Part shown: positions 31,154 through 40,025 of the stretch, one piece after another | How the letters are laid out: each line of letters begins with the position of its first letter | Numbering within the stretch: position 1 is the first letter of the stretch | NCBI GenBank assembly: GCA_046295655.1 | Contig: JBKBMT010000013.1 | Coordinates: 1 to 52,182 of the forward strand | Source: JBKBMT01 sp046295655 | GTDB taxonomy: Bacteria > Pseudomonadota > Alphaproteobacteria > Rhodobacterales > Rhodobacteraceae | Length of the DNA stretch: 52,182 nucleotides | Direction: 5' to 3' | Notes under the pieces: model-generated | The model's input: the letters and a program-made list of their open reading frames with translations, nothing else | The model's database searches: none | What the model was told of the DNA's origin: nothing | Program-made: the position numbers and the translations under genes

Positions 31154-33235
31154 ATGACTGACTGGACCCCGGACCAGCCGATCCTCGAGATCGAGCATCT
31201 GTCGATCAGCTTCTTCACCCGGCTTCGGGAGATTCCCGCGGTGATGGATTTCTCGTGCACCGTGATGGCGGGCGAAGCCATGGGGCTGGTGGGCGAATCC
31301 GGCTGCGGCAAGTCGACCGTCGCGCTGGCGGTCATGCGCGACCTCGGCAAGAACGGCCGGATCACCGCCGGAACGATCCGGTTCAAGGGCCGCGACCTGA
31401 CCGCGATGGACGACGATCAGCTGCGCCGCGTCCGAGGGTCGGAAATCGCGATGATCTACCAGGAGCCGATGGCCAGCCTGAACCCCGCGATGAAGATCGG
31501 GGCGCAACTGGCGGAGGTGCCGATCATACATCAGGGACTTTCGCGCGAGGACGCCTGGAAGCGCGCGCGGGAAATCGTCGCCGACGTGCGCCTGCCGGAC
31601 CCCGACCGCATCCTGAAATCCTATCCGCACCAGCTGTCGGGCGGCCAGCAGCAGCGCATCGTCATCGCCATGGCGCTGATGGCGCGTCCGGCGCTGCTGA
31701 TCCTGGACGAGCCGACGACTGCGCTCGACGTCACGGTCGAGGCAGGCATCGTCGATCTGGTCCGGGATCTGGGCGAGAAATACGGCACCTCGATGCTGTT
31801 CATCAGCCACAACCTCGGGCTGGTGCTGGATGTCTGCGACCGCATCACCGTCATGTATTCCGGCGAGGCAGTCGAGACCGGCAGCATCAAGGACGTGTTC
31901 GACCGGATGCAGCACCCCTACACCCAGGCGCTGTTCCGCTCGATCCCGCTGCCCGGCGCCGACAAGACCACGCGCCCGCTGGTCGCCATCCCCGGCAATT
32001 TTCCCCTGCCCCACGAGCGCCCGCCCGGCTGCAACTTCGGCCCGCGCTGCGATCATTTCGTCAAGGGCAGGTGCGATGCCGCCGAGGTGCCGATGTTCGA
32101 CGTGCCCGGCCATCAGCGCCACCAGACCCGCTGCTTCCGCTTTGCCGAGATCGACTGGCAGGCCCCGGCGAAGGCGGCCCGAACCGGGGAAAAGACCCCG
32201 GTGGGCGACGTGGTGCTGCGGATGGAGGATCTGCGGAAATACTACGAGGTCTCGGGCGGCATCTTCGGTGGCGGCGATCCGAAGGTCGTCAAGGCCAACG
32301 AGACGCTGAGCTTCGAGGCGCGCGAGGGCGAGACACTGGCCATCGTCGGCGAGTCCGGCTGCGGCAAGTCCACCTTCGCCAAGGTCCTGATGGGGCTGGA
32401 GACGGCAACGGCAGGCAAGATCCTGCTCTACAACCAGGACATCCAGGATACCCCGATCGAGAAACGCGACACCGATACCGTGTCCTCGGTCCAGATGGTG
32501 TTCCAGAACCCCTTCGACACGCTCAATCCCTCGATGACGGTCGGTCGCCAGATCATCCGTGCGCTGGAGATCTTCGGCGAGGGCAAGTCCGACGAGGACC
32601 GGCGCAAGCGCATGCTGGAACTGCTCGATCTGGTGAAGCTGCCGCGGGAATTCGCCGACCGGATGCCGCGCCAGCTGTCGGGCGGACAGAAACAGCGGGT
32701 CGGCATCGCGCGGGCCTTCGCCGGCGGCGCGAAGATCGTGGTCGCGGACGAGCCGGTTTCGGCGCTGGATGTCAGCGTGCAGGCCGCCGTCACCGACCTG
32801 CTGATGGAGATCCAGCGCAAGAACCGCACCACGCTTCTGTTCATCAGCCACGACCTGAGCATCGTGCGCTATCTGTCGGACCGGGTCATGGTGATGTATC
32901 TCGGCCATGTGGTCGAGCTCGGCTCGACCGACCAGGTCTTTGCCCCGCCCTATCATCCCTACACCGAAGCGCTTCTCTCGGCGGTCCCGATTGCCGACAC
33001 GAAGGTGGAGAAGAAGCGGATCGTGCTCGAGGGCGACATTCCCTCGGCGATGAATCCGCCGCCGGGTTGCCCGTTCCAGACCCGTTGCCGCTGGAAGGGT
33101 CAGGTGCCCGGCGGGCTGTGCGAAACCGAGGTGCCGCCGCTGGTGACACTCGCCCCCGGTCACCAGATAAAGTGCCACCTGTCGCGCGAGGTTCTTGCGC
33201 GGATGGAACCGGTGATAACCGTCGCGGCGGAATGA
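31154..33235 (+). CDS. Fused double ABC ATPase (DppD-DppF type)
   Basis: A 693-residue protein holding both nucleotide-binding domains of the importer. Domain 1 (about residues 8-330): Walker A GESGCGKST, signature LSGGQQQR, Walker B LLILDEPT, and a C-terminal oligopeptide cap with CNFGPRC. Domain 2 (about 350-690): GESGCGKST, LSGGQKQR, IVVADEPV, and CPFQTRC. Most Dpp/Opp systems use two genes. Walker B of domain 2 keeps the catalytic Glu, so both sites look active. CGGAGG precedes the ATG. Confidence 0.94.
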   Translation: MTDWTPDQPILEIEHLSISFFTRLREIPAVMDFSCTVMAGEAMGLVGESGCGKSTVALAVMRDLGKNGRITAGTIRFKGRDLTAMDDDQLRRVRGSEIAMIYQEPMASLNPAMKIGAQLAEVPIIHQGLSREDAWKRAREIVADVRLPDPDRILKSYPHQLSGGQQQRIVIAMALMARPALLILDEPTTALDVTVEAGIVDLVRDLGEKYGTSMLFISHNLGLVLDVCDRITVMYSGEAVETGSIKDVFDRMQHPYTQALFRSIPLPGADKTTRPLVAIPGNFPLPHERPPGCNFGPRCDHFVKGRCDAAEVPMFDVPGHQRHQTRCFRFAEIDWQAPAKAARTGEKTPVGDVVLRMEDLRKYYEVSGGIFGGGDPKVVKANETLSFEAREGETLAIVGESGCGKSTFAKVLMGLETATAGKILLYNQDIQDTPIEKRDTDTVSSVQMVFQNPFDTLNPSMTVGRQIIRALEIFGEGKSDEDRRKRMLELLDLVKLPREFADRMPRQLSGGQKQRVGIARAFAGGAKIVVADEPVSALDVSVQAAVTDLLMEIQRKNRTTLLFISHDLSIVRYLSDRVMVMYLGHVVELGSTDQVFAPPYHPYTEALLSAVPIADTKVEKKRIVLEGDIPSAMNPPPGCPFQTRCRWKGQVPGGLCETEVPPLVTLAPGHQIKCHLSREVLARMEPVITVAAE

Positions 33236-33242
33236 CCGCCCG

Positions 33243-33845
33243 TCAGTCGCCGAGGATCGCCTTCACATAGCCGATCGTCTCGGCATAGGGCGGGATGCCC
33301 TCGTGCCGTGCCACCGCCTCCGGCCCGGCATTGTAGGCTGCAAGCGCAAGCCGCCACGTGCCGAAGCGGTCGTACATCCGCCGCAGATAGCGCGCGCCTC
33401 CGTCGAGGTTCTGACGTGGATCGGCGGCATCGACGCCGAGGGCGGCCGCCGTGCCGGGCATGAGCTGCGCCAGGCCCGTCGCGCCCTTGTGGCTGACCGC
33501 CTGCGGGTTCCAGCCGGATTCCTGCTGGACCAGCCGCAGGAACAGATCCTCGGGAACGCCGTGACGCCGGGCGGCATCCTGCGCGAGGGTCAGATACTCG
33601 CCCCGGTATCGCCCGGCATAGGCCGGGATCGCGTCCTTCTTCCGCGCCGACTTGGGCTGAAGGCGGGCCGAGGCGGCATATTGCGTCGAAAGCCGCGTAT
33701 CGAGCAGCCGGGTCTGGCTGGCGAACAGGGCGGCGCGCGACTTGGTCGAGGCATTGGTGCCGGCCCGAAGCCCCTCTGCCCCGGCGGCAAGGGCGCTCAG
33801 GCCCAGGGCAGCCGCCCCGGTCAGGCACAACGCGAACCGATGCAT
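33243..33845 (-). CDS. Lytic transglycosylase, SLT domain
   Basis: A 200-residue exported peptidoglycan hydrolase. A signal peptide (LCLTGAAALGLSALAAGAEG) is followed by a linker and a family-1 SLT domain from about residue 90: catalytic Glu109 in LVQQESGWNP, GATGLAQLMPGTA, and LALAAYNAGPEAV. These are the standard E-S, GLMQ-like and AYNAG motifs. Its stop lies seven bases from the convergent ATPase gene, and it is divergent from ssb. Confidence 0.93.
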   Translation of the reverse strand: MHRFALCLTGAAALGLSALAAGAEGLRAGTNASTKSRAALFASQTRLLDTRLSTQYAASARLQPKSARKKDAIPAYAGRYRGEYLTLAQDAARRHGVPEDLFLRLVQQESGWNPQAVSHKGATGLAQLMPGTAAALGVDAADPRQNLDGGARYLRRMYDRFGTWRLALAAYNAGPEAVARHEGIPPYAETIGYVKAILGD

Positions 33846-33980
33846 CCTGTCCCCCGTCCCGCTTTCGACCGGGCGAACTATAGCGGAAAAAGATCGCCCC
33901 GCCAGCCCTCGCCCCCCTGCGCCGGTTGCGACCGACGGCGGCGCGCGGTATCACCCGCCAAGGCAAGAGGAGAAACGCCC

Positions 33981-34448
33981 ATGGCAGGTTCGGTGAACAA
34001 GGTGATTCTGGTGGGCAACCTCGGCCGCGACCCCGAGGTGCGGAGCTTTCCGAACGGCGGCAAGGTCTGCAACCTCCGGATAGCCACATCCGAAACCTGG
34101 CGCGACCGGACCACCGGCGAGCGCAAGGAAAAGACCGAATGGCATTCGGTCGCGATCTTCTCGGAGCCGCTGGCCAAGATCGCCGAGCAATATCTGAAGA
34201 AGGGCTCGAAGGTCTATGTCGAGGGGCAGCTCGAGACCCGGAAGTGGCAGGACCAGTCCGGGCAGGACCGCTATACCACCGAGATCGTCCTGCGGCCCTA
34301 CCGGGGCGAACTTACCCTTCTCGACGGTCGCGGCGAGGGCGGCGGCGGCGGCGGATACCCGGACCAGGATCAGGGCGGCTACGGCGGCGGACGCGATCAG
34401 GGATTCGGCGGCGGGCGCAGCGATCTCGACGACGAAATCCCGTTCTGA
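33981..34448 (+). CDS. ssb: Single-stranded DNA-binding protein
   Basis: A 155-residue SSB: OB fold in residues 1-110 (MAGSVNKVILVGNLGRDPEV, EKTEWHSVAIF, YVEGQLETRKWQ), a glycine-rich linker, and the partner-docking acidic tip DLDDEIPF. AGAGGAG lies before the ATG. SSB genes are often LexA-controlled in alphaproteobacteria, but I find no GTTC-N7-GTTC box in the 135-base gap upstream. Confidence 0.97.
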   Translation: MAGSVNKVILVGNLGRDPEVRSFPNGGKVCNLRIATSETWRDRTTGERKEKTEWHSVAIFSEPLAKIAEQYLKKGSKVYVEGQLETRKWQDQSGQDRYTTEIVLRPYRGELTLLDGRGEGGGGGGYPDQDQGGYGGGRDQGFGGGRSDLDDEIPF

Positions 34449-34463
34449 GCCGAGGCCCGCGCG

Positions 34464-35540
34464 GTGAGCTGGTCCTTCCCCATCGGCCGGCTTCTCGGGT
34501 CCGAGTTGCGGGTCCATGCGACCTTCTTCCTGCTGATCGCCTGGATCGGGGTGTCGGCCTATGTGATGGGCGGACCGGCGGCGGCGATCGAGAACATCCT
34601 GTTCATCCTGTCGCTGTTCGCCTGCGTGGTCGCGCACGAGTTCGGCCACGCGCTGATGGCGCGGCGCTACGGGATTGCAACGCCGGACATCACGCTTCTG
34701 CCGATCGGCGGCTTGGCCCGGCTGGAGCGGATGCCCGAGGAACCGCGGCAGGAAATCGCGGTGGCGCTGGCCGGGCCGGCGGTCAACGTCGCGATCTGGG
34801 CGGTGCTGGCGCTGTTGCTCGGCGCGACCGGCTTCGGCGCCATCGACGGCATCGCCTCGCCCGCCGCCGGGTTTCTGGAAAGGCTGGCGGCGGTCAACCT
34901 GTTCCTTGTCCTGTTCAATCTGCTTCCGGCCTTTCCCATGGATGGCGGGCGGGTCCTGCGGGCCCTTCTGGCGATGCGGATGGACCGCGGCCGGGCAACC
35001 CGGATCGCGGCCTTCGCCGGGCAGGCTCTGGCCTTCGGCTTCGGCATCCTCGGCCTGACGTCGGGCAACCCGATCCTGCTGCTGATCGCGGTCTTCGTCT
35101 GGTTTGCCGCCGGGGCCGAAAGCGCCGATGCCAGCCTGCGCGAAGCCGCGCGTGGCCTGCGCGCGCGGGATGCGATGATCACCTCCTTCGAGGCGCTGAC
35201 TCCGCAGGATTCCCTCGATGCTGCGGCGCGCGCGCTGATCCGCACGACGCAGCACGAGTTTCCCGTGGTGTATCCCGACGGACGACTGGCCGGTTTCCTG
35301 ACGCGCCAGGCGCTGTTCCGCGCCGTCGCGGAAGGCAGCCGTGCAGCGCCCGTATCGGGCGCGATGCTGGCGACGATCCCGCAGGTCGGCCTCGGCATGC
35401 GGCTCGACGCGGCGATGACCGAGATGCAGAAGGCCGGGGCGCCGGCCGTCGCGGTGGTCGATGCCGAAGGTCGGCTGATCGGCTATATCACGCCCGAGAA
35501 CCTGGGCGAACTGATGATGTTGCGCGGACGCGGCGGCTGA
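34464..35540 (+). CDS. Site-2 protease (M50) with C-terminal CBS domains
   Basis: A 358-residue membrane metalloprotease starting with GTG. The zinc motif HEFGH is at residues 58-62, the third ligand in NLLPAFPMDGGRV near residue 158, within about six helices; two CBS domains follow from about residue 230 (ARDAMITSFEALTPQDSLD and the terminal VVDAEGRLIGYITPENL). CBS pairs usually bind adenine nucleotides, so energy-sensing control of proteolysis is plausible but inferred. Fifteen bases after ssb, probably co-transcribed. Confidence 0.9.
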   Translation: MSWSFPIGRLLGSELRVHATFFLLIAWIGVSAYVMGGPAAAIENILFILSLFACVVAHEFGHALMARRYGIATPDITLLPIGGLARLERMPEEPRQEIAVALAGPAVNVAIWAVLALLLGATGFGAIDGIASPAAGFLERLAAVNLFLVLFNLLPAFPMDGGRVLRALLAMRMDRGRATRIAAFAGQALAFGFGILGLTSGNPILLLIAVFVWFAAGAESADASLREAARGLRARDAMITSFEALTPQDSLDAAARALIRTTQHEFPVVYPDGRLAGFLTRQALFRAVAEGSRAAPVSGAMLATIPQVGLGMRLDAAMTEMQKAGAPAVAVVDAEGRLIGYITPENLGELMMLRGRGG

Positions 35541-35559
35541 AGCGCCGCAGCGCGGGCGA

Positions 35560-36654
35560 TCAGCCTGCCAGCACGGCGCGGACCGCATCGGGGGGCACAT
35601 CATCGGCCACGAAGGCCCGCCCGATCCCGCGCGCCAGGACGAACCGCAGCCGCCCGTCCCGCACCTTCTTGTCCTGCGCCATCAGGGCCAGAAGGCCATC
35701 CGGCCCCGGCAGGTCGCCCGGAATCGCGGCAAGGCCGGCGTTCAGCCCGCAGTCGCGCAGGTGCGCCCGCACGCGCGAGGGGTCTTCCTGCGCGCAAAGC
35801 CCCAGCCGCGCCGACAGATCGAAAGCCAGCGCACAGCCGATCGCCACCGCCTCGCCATGCAGCAGGCGGTCGGAATAGCCCGTGGCCGCCTCCAGCGCAT
35901 GGGCGAAGGTGTGGCCGAGGTTCAGAAGCGCCCGCTCACCTTCCTCGGTCTCGTCGCGGGCGACGATCCCGGCCTTCATCTCGACGGACCGCCGCACCGC
36001 CCGGCCCAGGGCGGCGGGATCGTGGCGCAGCGTCGGGCCATGCCGCTCCAGCCATTCGAAGAAGCCGGCGTCGCCCAGAAGCCCGTACTTCACCACCTCG
36101 CCATAACCCGCGAGAAAGTCGCGCTCGGGCAGGGTCGCCAGAACCTCGGTGTCGCACAGCACCACGACGGGCTGGTGAAAGACGCCGATGAGGTTCTTGC
36201 CCTGCGGCGTGTTGATGCCGGTCTTGCCGCCCACCGAACTGTCCACCTGCGCCAGCAGGGTCGTGGGGATCTGCGCGAAGCGGACGCCCCGCCGCAGGAT
36301 CGCCGCCGCGAACCCGGCCAGATCGCCGATCACCCCGCCGCCAAGCGCCACGACCAGATCGCGCCGTTCCACCTTGCGGTCGAGAAGCCAGCCGCAGGCA
36401 CGCTCCAGCCCCGCCCAGGATTTGGTCCCCTCGCCCGGCGGCAGGGCCAGCGCATCGACGCCGATGCCCGCGCCCTCCAGCCCGGTCCGCAGGGCGGGCA
36501 GATGCAGCGCGGCAACCGTCTCGTCGGTCAGGACCGCGACCCGGGGGCGTTGCAGATGGGGCATCAGGTCGCGCGCTGCCGACCCGATCAGCCCTGCACC
36601 GATCCGCACATCATAGCTGCGCGCGCCAAGCTCGACCCGAACCGTCTCGGGCAT
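35560..36654 (-). CDS. aroB: 3-dehydroquinate synthase
   Basis: Second step of the shikimate pathway. The 364-residue product has LTDETVAALHLP, PPGEGTKSW, the NAD site ALGGGVIGDLAGFAAA, TTLLAQVDSSVGGKTGIN, AGYGEVVKYG and zinc ligands in NLGHTFAHALE and HGEAVAIG. AAGGAAG seven bases upstream favours the ATG at 36654; a GTG at 36660 makes a GTGA overlap with the aroK stop and is an alternative. Confidence 0.96.
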   Translation of the reverse strand: MPETVRVELGARSYDVRIGAGLIGSAARDLMPHLQRPRVAVLTDETVAALHLPALRTGLEGAGIGVDALALPPGEGTKSWAGLERACGWLLDRKVERRDLVVALGGGVIGDLAGFAAAILRRGVRFAQIPTTLLAQVDSSVGGKTGINTPQGKNLIGVFHQPVVVLCDTEVLATLPERDFLAGYGEVVKYGLLGDAGFFEWLERHGPTLRHDPAALGRAVRRSVEMKAGIVARDETEEGERALLNLGHTFAHALEAATGYSDRLLHGEAVAIGCALAFDLSARLGLCAQEDPSRVRAHLRDCGLNAGLAAIPGDLPGPDGLLALMAQDKKVRDGRLRFVLARGIGRAFVADDVPPDAVRAVLAG

Positions 36655-36656
36655 GG

Positions 36657-37220
36657 TCACTTCCTTTCAAGAACGTCGGGGCGGGACTGAAGCGCCTCGT
36701 GCACCCGCATGGCCATTGCCTCGACCGAAAGGCCGGGCACGCTGTCCACCGTCAGATCGGCCAGCGCATAGACAGGGGCGCGGGATTCCAGGAGCGCAGC
36801 CAGGGTGCCGCGCGGATCGGCCGTGCGCAGAAGCGGCCGGGTCGTCTTGTGCCGCACCCGGTTCCACAACAGATCCAGATCGGCCCGGAGCCAGACCGAG
36901 ACCCCGGCACGCGTGATGTTGGCGCGGTTGATCTCGGACAGGAAGGCGCCGCCCCCGGCGGACAGGACGCAGGAACGTCCGGCAAGCAGCCGCGCGAGAA
37001 CCTGGCTTTCCTTGTGGCGGAAGAAGGCCTCGCCGTCGCGATCGAAGATCTCGGCGATGCTCATGTTGGCGGCGCGCACGATCTCTTCGTCCGAATCGGT
37101 ATAGGGAACGCCCAGCATGCGCGCCAGCTGGGTGCCGACAGCGGTCTTGCCGGCACCCATCATGCCGACCATCACAACCGTCTTGCGCAACCGCCAGGCC
37201 AAATCTGCAATGTCCCGCAA
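36657..37220 (-). CDS. aroK: Shikimate kinase
   Basis: Phosphorylates shikimate, feeding the step after AroB in the same unit. The P-loop VGMMGAGKTAVG, the DSDEEI motif, IFDRDGEAFFRHKE, SAGGGAFL and the LID region RPLLRTAD are clear. The start is uncertain: no ATG precedes the P-loop at a suitable place, and TTG codons at 37220, 37202 and 37190 are candidates. I give 37220 (187 residues), close to family length. The frame is open to 37385 but that part has no family likeness. Confidence 0.88.
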   Translation of the reverse strand: MRDIADLAWRLRKTVVMVGMMGAGKTAVGTQLARMLGVPYTDSDEEIVRAANMSIAEIFDRDGEAFFRHKESQVLARLLAGRSCVLSAGGGAFLSEINRANITRAGVSVWLRADLDLLWNRVRHKTTRPLLRTADPRGTLAALLESRAPVYALADLTVDSVPGLSVEAMAMRVHEALQSRPDVLERK

Positions 37221-37270
37221 CTTCGTAGCAGCGAACGCCTGAATGGCGTGATCTCGCGGAAAACGCCATA

Positions 37271-37276
37271 TATAAT
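37271..37276 (+). promoter_or_regulatory. TATAAT element in the aroK / 48-aa gene divergent gap
   Basis: A perfect -10 hexamer on the plus strand inside an AT-rich patch; the minus strand offers TATATA at the same spot. The matching -35 is weak on both strands. It sits in the 151-base gap between aroK and the 48-residue gene, so it may serve either or both. Confidence 0.35.
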
Positions 37277-37371
37277 CTCGGTCGGGCAGGCGGGCCGCGG
37301 CACGGCGGCCCGACAACGGATCGACATGCGCGGGGGACGAACCCCGCCGAATGCCGGAGGCAGGCTGAGGG

Positions 37372-37518
37372 ATGCGGACGATCAAGGTTCTGGCGGTGCT
37401 TGTGGCGCTCGGGCTGGCTGCCCTGGCGGGTTATGCCTATCTGGGCGACATGCGTCCCGACCAGCGCGAGATCGAGCGACCGCTGACCTTGCCCGCCCCC
37501 GCGCCGCAGGGTGGATAG
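37372..37518 (+). CDS. Small membrane-anchored protein (48 aa)
   Basis: The product begins MRTIKVLAVLVALGLAALAG, a single N-terminal helix or uncleaved signal, then YLGDMRPDQREIE and a proline-rich tail. The pattern helix-then-GDMxPxQ looks like small proteins beside xerD in Rhodobacteraceae, recalled rather than searched. The stop overlaps the next gene's GTG by eight bases, so the two are probably co-translated. Function unknown. Confidence 0.7.
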   Translation: MRTIKVLAVLVALGLAALAGYAYLGDMRPDQREIERPLTLPAPAPQGG

Positions 37519-39055
37519 GGTGCGCCTTGCCGTCAGCCTGTCGGTGGTGCTGGCGCTGGCGGGCCCGCTGGCGGCCGAGGCGCCCATGTCCGCGATCGAC
37601 TGGCTGTCGGACACCGTGGCGCGCCCGCCGCCGGAACCCGAGCCGCCGAGCGACCCCGACATCGCCGGCCGGCCGCTGGAGGATATCGCGACGACCGTGA
37701 TCGAGGCGGCGGCACGCGATGCCGTCGGGGTGCTTTCGACGGCGGCCACCGGCCTGCCCCGCGGGTTCTGGGCTGCGTCCGAGACCGACCGGCTGGTGGA
37801 GCTCATGTCCGGCGACGGGGCCGAGCATCTGCCGGCGACGCGGGATCTGCTGCTGATGCTCCTGTTGGCCGAACTCGACCCGCCGCTCGATGCCGACGGC
37901 AGCGGGCGCTTCCTGCTTGCCCGGATCGACCGTTTGCTGGAACTGGGCGCGCTGGACGCGGCCAATGCGCTGATCGAGGTGGCCGGTCCGACCACGCCGG
38001 ACCTCTTTCGCCGTGCCTTCGACACGGCGCTACTTCTGGGGCAGGAGGACGCGGCATGCGCCGAACTGCGCCGCAATCCGCGCATCGCGCCGACGCTGCC
38101 CGCGCGCGTGTTCTGTCTCGCCCGCGGCGGCGACTGGCAGGCGGCCAGCCTGACGCTGAACACCGCCCAGGCGCTCGGCCAAGTGGATCCCGCCGACGAG
38201 GCGCTGCTGGAGCGGTTCCTCGACCCGGCGCTGCACGAGGATGCGCCGCCCCTGCCCCCGCCCGACCGGCCAAGCCCGCTGACCCTGCGGATCTTCGAGG
38301 CAATCGGCGATGCCATTCCCGCGACCGGCCTGCCGCTGGCCTTCGCCCATGCCGACCTGAGCCCCGCGACCGGGTGGAAGGCGCGGATCGAGGCCGGCGA
38401 ACGGCTGGCCCGGGCAGGCGCCATCGAACCCGCACGGCTTTTCGCGCTTTATACCGAACGGCTGCCGGCCGCTTCGGGCGGGGTATGGGACCGGGCGGCG
38501 GCGGTCCTGCGGGTCGAGTCGGGGCGGGCCCGCGGCGACCCCGGCGCGGTGGCGGCCGCCCTGCCCCGGGTCTGGCAGGCGCTGGCGGCGGCCGATCTGG
38601 AGGTGCCGCTGGCCGAGATGCATGCCGAACGGCTGCTCCGGCTGCCGGTCCGCGGCGAAGCCGGGCGCATCGCCTTCCGGCTCGGGCTGCTTTCGCCGGC
38701 CTACGAGGCTGCGGCGCTTGCGCGGGTGCCCGAGGACGCGGAAGAGACCTTTCTCGCCGGCCTTGCCCGCGGCCGCATCGCGGGCCTCGTGCCCCCCGAC
38801 AGCATGGCGCGCGCCATCGCCCCGGCCTTCGTCGAGGGCGGTCCCGAGACGGTGATCGGCGCGCAGGTCGCCGGGCTGATCGACCAGGGCCGGACCGGCG
38901 AGGCGGTGCTTGTGGCCCTTGGGCGGATCGGTGAGGGCGCCGTCGGCGACCGGCGCGGCATCACCGAAGGTCTGGCGGTCTTGCGGCGGCTGGGGCTGGA
39001 GGGCGTCGCACGGCGCACGGCGCTGCAACTGATGCTGCTGGAGCGGCGGGGCTGA
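37511..39055 (+). CDS. Exported helical-repeat-like protein of unknown function (514 aa)
   Basis: I do not recognise a named family. A signal peptide (VRLAVSLSVVLALAGPLAAEA) is followed by a proline-rich stretch and then a long Ala/Leu-rich sequence made of paired amphipathic helices, reminiscent of TPR-like or other helical repeats, with no catalytic motif I can see. The GTG start at 37511 overlaps the 48-residue gene; a GTG at 37520 is possible. xerD starts two bases after its stop, so it shares the xerD transcript. Probably periplasmic. Confidence 0.8.
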   Translation: MDRVRLAVSLSVVLALAGPLAAEAPMSAIDWLSDTVARPPPEPEPPSDPDIAGRPLEDIATTVIEAAARDAVGVLSTAATGLPRGFWAASETDRLVELMSGDGAEHLPATRDLLLMLLLAELDPPLDADGSGRFLLARIDRLLELGALDAANALIEVAGPTTPDLFRRAFDTALLLGQEDAACAELRRNPRIAPTLPARVFCLARGGDWQAASLTLNTAQALGQVDPADEALLERFLDPALHEDAPPLPPPDRPSPLTLRIFEAIGDAIPATGLPLAFAHADLSPATGWKARIEAGERLARAGAIEPARLFALYTERLPAASGGVWDRAAAVLRVESGRARGDPGAVAAALPRVWQALAAADLEVPLAEMHAERLLRLPVRGEAGRIAFRLGLLSPAYEAAALARVPEDAEETFLAGLARGRIAGLVPPDSMARAIAPAFVEGGPETVIGAQVAGLIDQGRTGEAVLVALGRIGEGAVGDRRGITEGLAVLRRLGLEGVARRTALQLMLLERRG

Positions 39056-39057
39056 CC

Positions 39058-40008
39058 ATGCCGGACGCCGGAGACGCCGTCCTGTCGCCCGAGGCCGCCC
39101 GCTGGATCTCGACCTTTCTCGAGGCCGAGGCGGCCGAGAAGGACGCCGCGCGCAACACCCGCCTGGCCTACGGCCGCGATCTGAAGGATCTCGCCCTGTG
39201 GCTCGACCGGCGCGGCACCGGGCTTGCGCAGGCCGGACGGTCCGACATCGAGGGCTATCTGGTCTTCTGCGAGGCGCAGGGGCTGTCGAAGGCCACGCGG
39301 GCCCGACGGCTGTCGTCGATCCGGCAGCTCTACCGCTTCGCGCTGGCCGAGGGCTGGCGGGCCGACGATCCGGCGATCCGGCTTCGCGGACCCGGCCGCA
39401 TGCGGCGCCTTCCGGCCACCCTGTCGCAGGCCGAGGTCGAGGCGATGCTGGCGGCGGCCCGCGGCCATGGCCGGACCGAGGCCGAACGCCTGCGAAACAC
39501 CTGCCTGATGGAAATGCTCTACGCCACCGGGATGCGGGTCTCGGAACTCGTATCCCTGCCCCTTGCCGCGGCACGGGGCGATCCGGCGATGATCCTGGTG
39601 CGCGGCAAGGGCGGCAAGGAACGGCTCGTGCCGCTTTCGGCCCCGGCGCGGGCAGCGCTTGCGGCATGGGTTGCCCGACGCGAGGCCGAACGCGCCGGGG
39701 AACCGCCGGGTCGGGCCCGGGCCCTGTTTCCCGGCCGCGGCGCGGACGGCCACATGACCCGAGTGGGCTTCTTCGCCCTGGTCAAGGACCTTGCCGCCGC
39801 CGCGGGCATCGACCCGGCGCGGGTCAGCCCGCATACGCTGCGCCACGCCTTCGCCACGCATCTTCTGGCCGGGGGCGCCGATCTGCGGGCGATCCAGCTG
39901 ATGCTCGGCCATGCCGACCTTTCCACCACCGAGATTTACACGCATGTTCTCGACGATCACCTGCGCGATCTGGTGCTGACCCGGCACCCGCTGGCGCAGG
40001 GCGACTGA
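39058..40008 (+). CDS. xerD: Tyrosine recombinase XerD
   Basis: Resolves chromosome dimers at dif with XerC. The 316-residue product has an N-terminal SAM-like core-binding domain (WISTFLEAEAAEKDAARNT) and the catalytic domain with Arg160 (ATGMRVSEL), Lys184 (RGKGGKER), His259 and Arg262 (SPHTLRHAFATHLL), His285 (LGHADLSTT) and Tyr294 (EIYTHV). All active-site residues are intact. Context and lack of flanking repeats indicate the housekeeping recombinase, not an integrase. Confidence 0.95.
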   Translation: MPDAGDAVLSPEAARWISTFLEAEAAEKDAARNTRLAYGRDLKDLALWLDRRGTGLAQAGRSDIEGYLVFCEAQGLSKATRARRLSSIRQLYRFALAEGWRADDPAIRLRGPGRMRRLPATLSQAEVEAMLAAARGHGRTEAERLRNTCLMEMLYATGMRVSELVSLPLAAARGDPAMILVRGKGGKERLVPLSAPARAALAAWVARREAERAGEPPGRARALFPGRGADGHMTRVGFFALVKDLAAAAGIDPARVSPHTLRHAFATHLLAGGADLRAIQLMLGHADLSTTEIYTHVLDDHLRDLVLTRHPLAQGD

Positions 40009-40025
40009 AACGGAGCGGATTTCCG

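Noticed and set aside
31255..33270. 671-codon second plus frame over the double ATPase gene
   Set aside because: Arg-rich +1 shadow; the correct frame contains both sets of Walker and signature motifs.
33846..33980. LexA box upstream of ssb
   Set aside because: Looked for GTTC-N7-GTTC on both strands because ssb is often SOS-controlled; none was found.
39058..40008. Tyrosine recombinase as a sign of a mobile element
   Set aside because: Length, motifs and neighbours (aroK/aroB, CNNM gene) fit chromosomal XerD.
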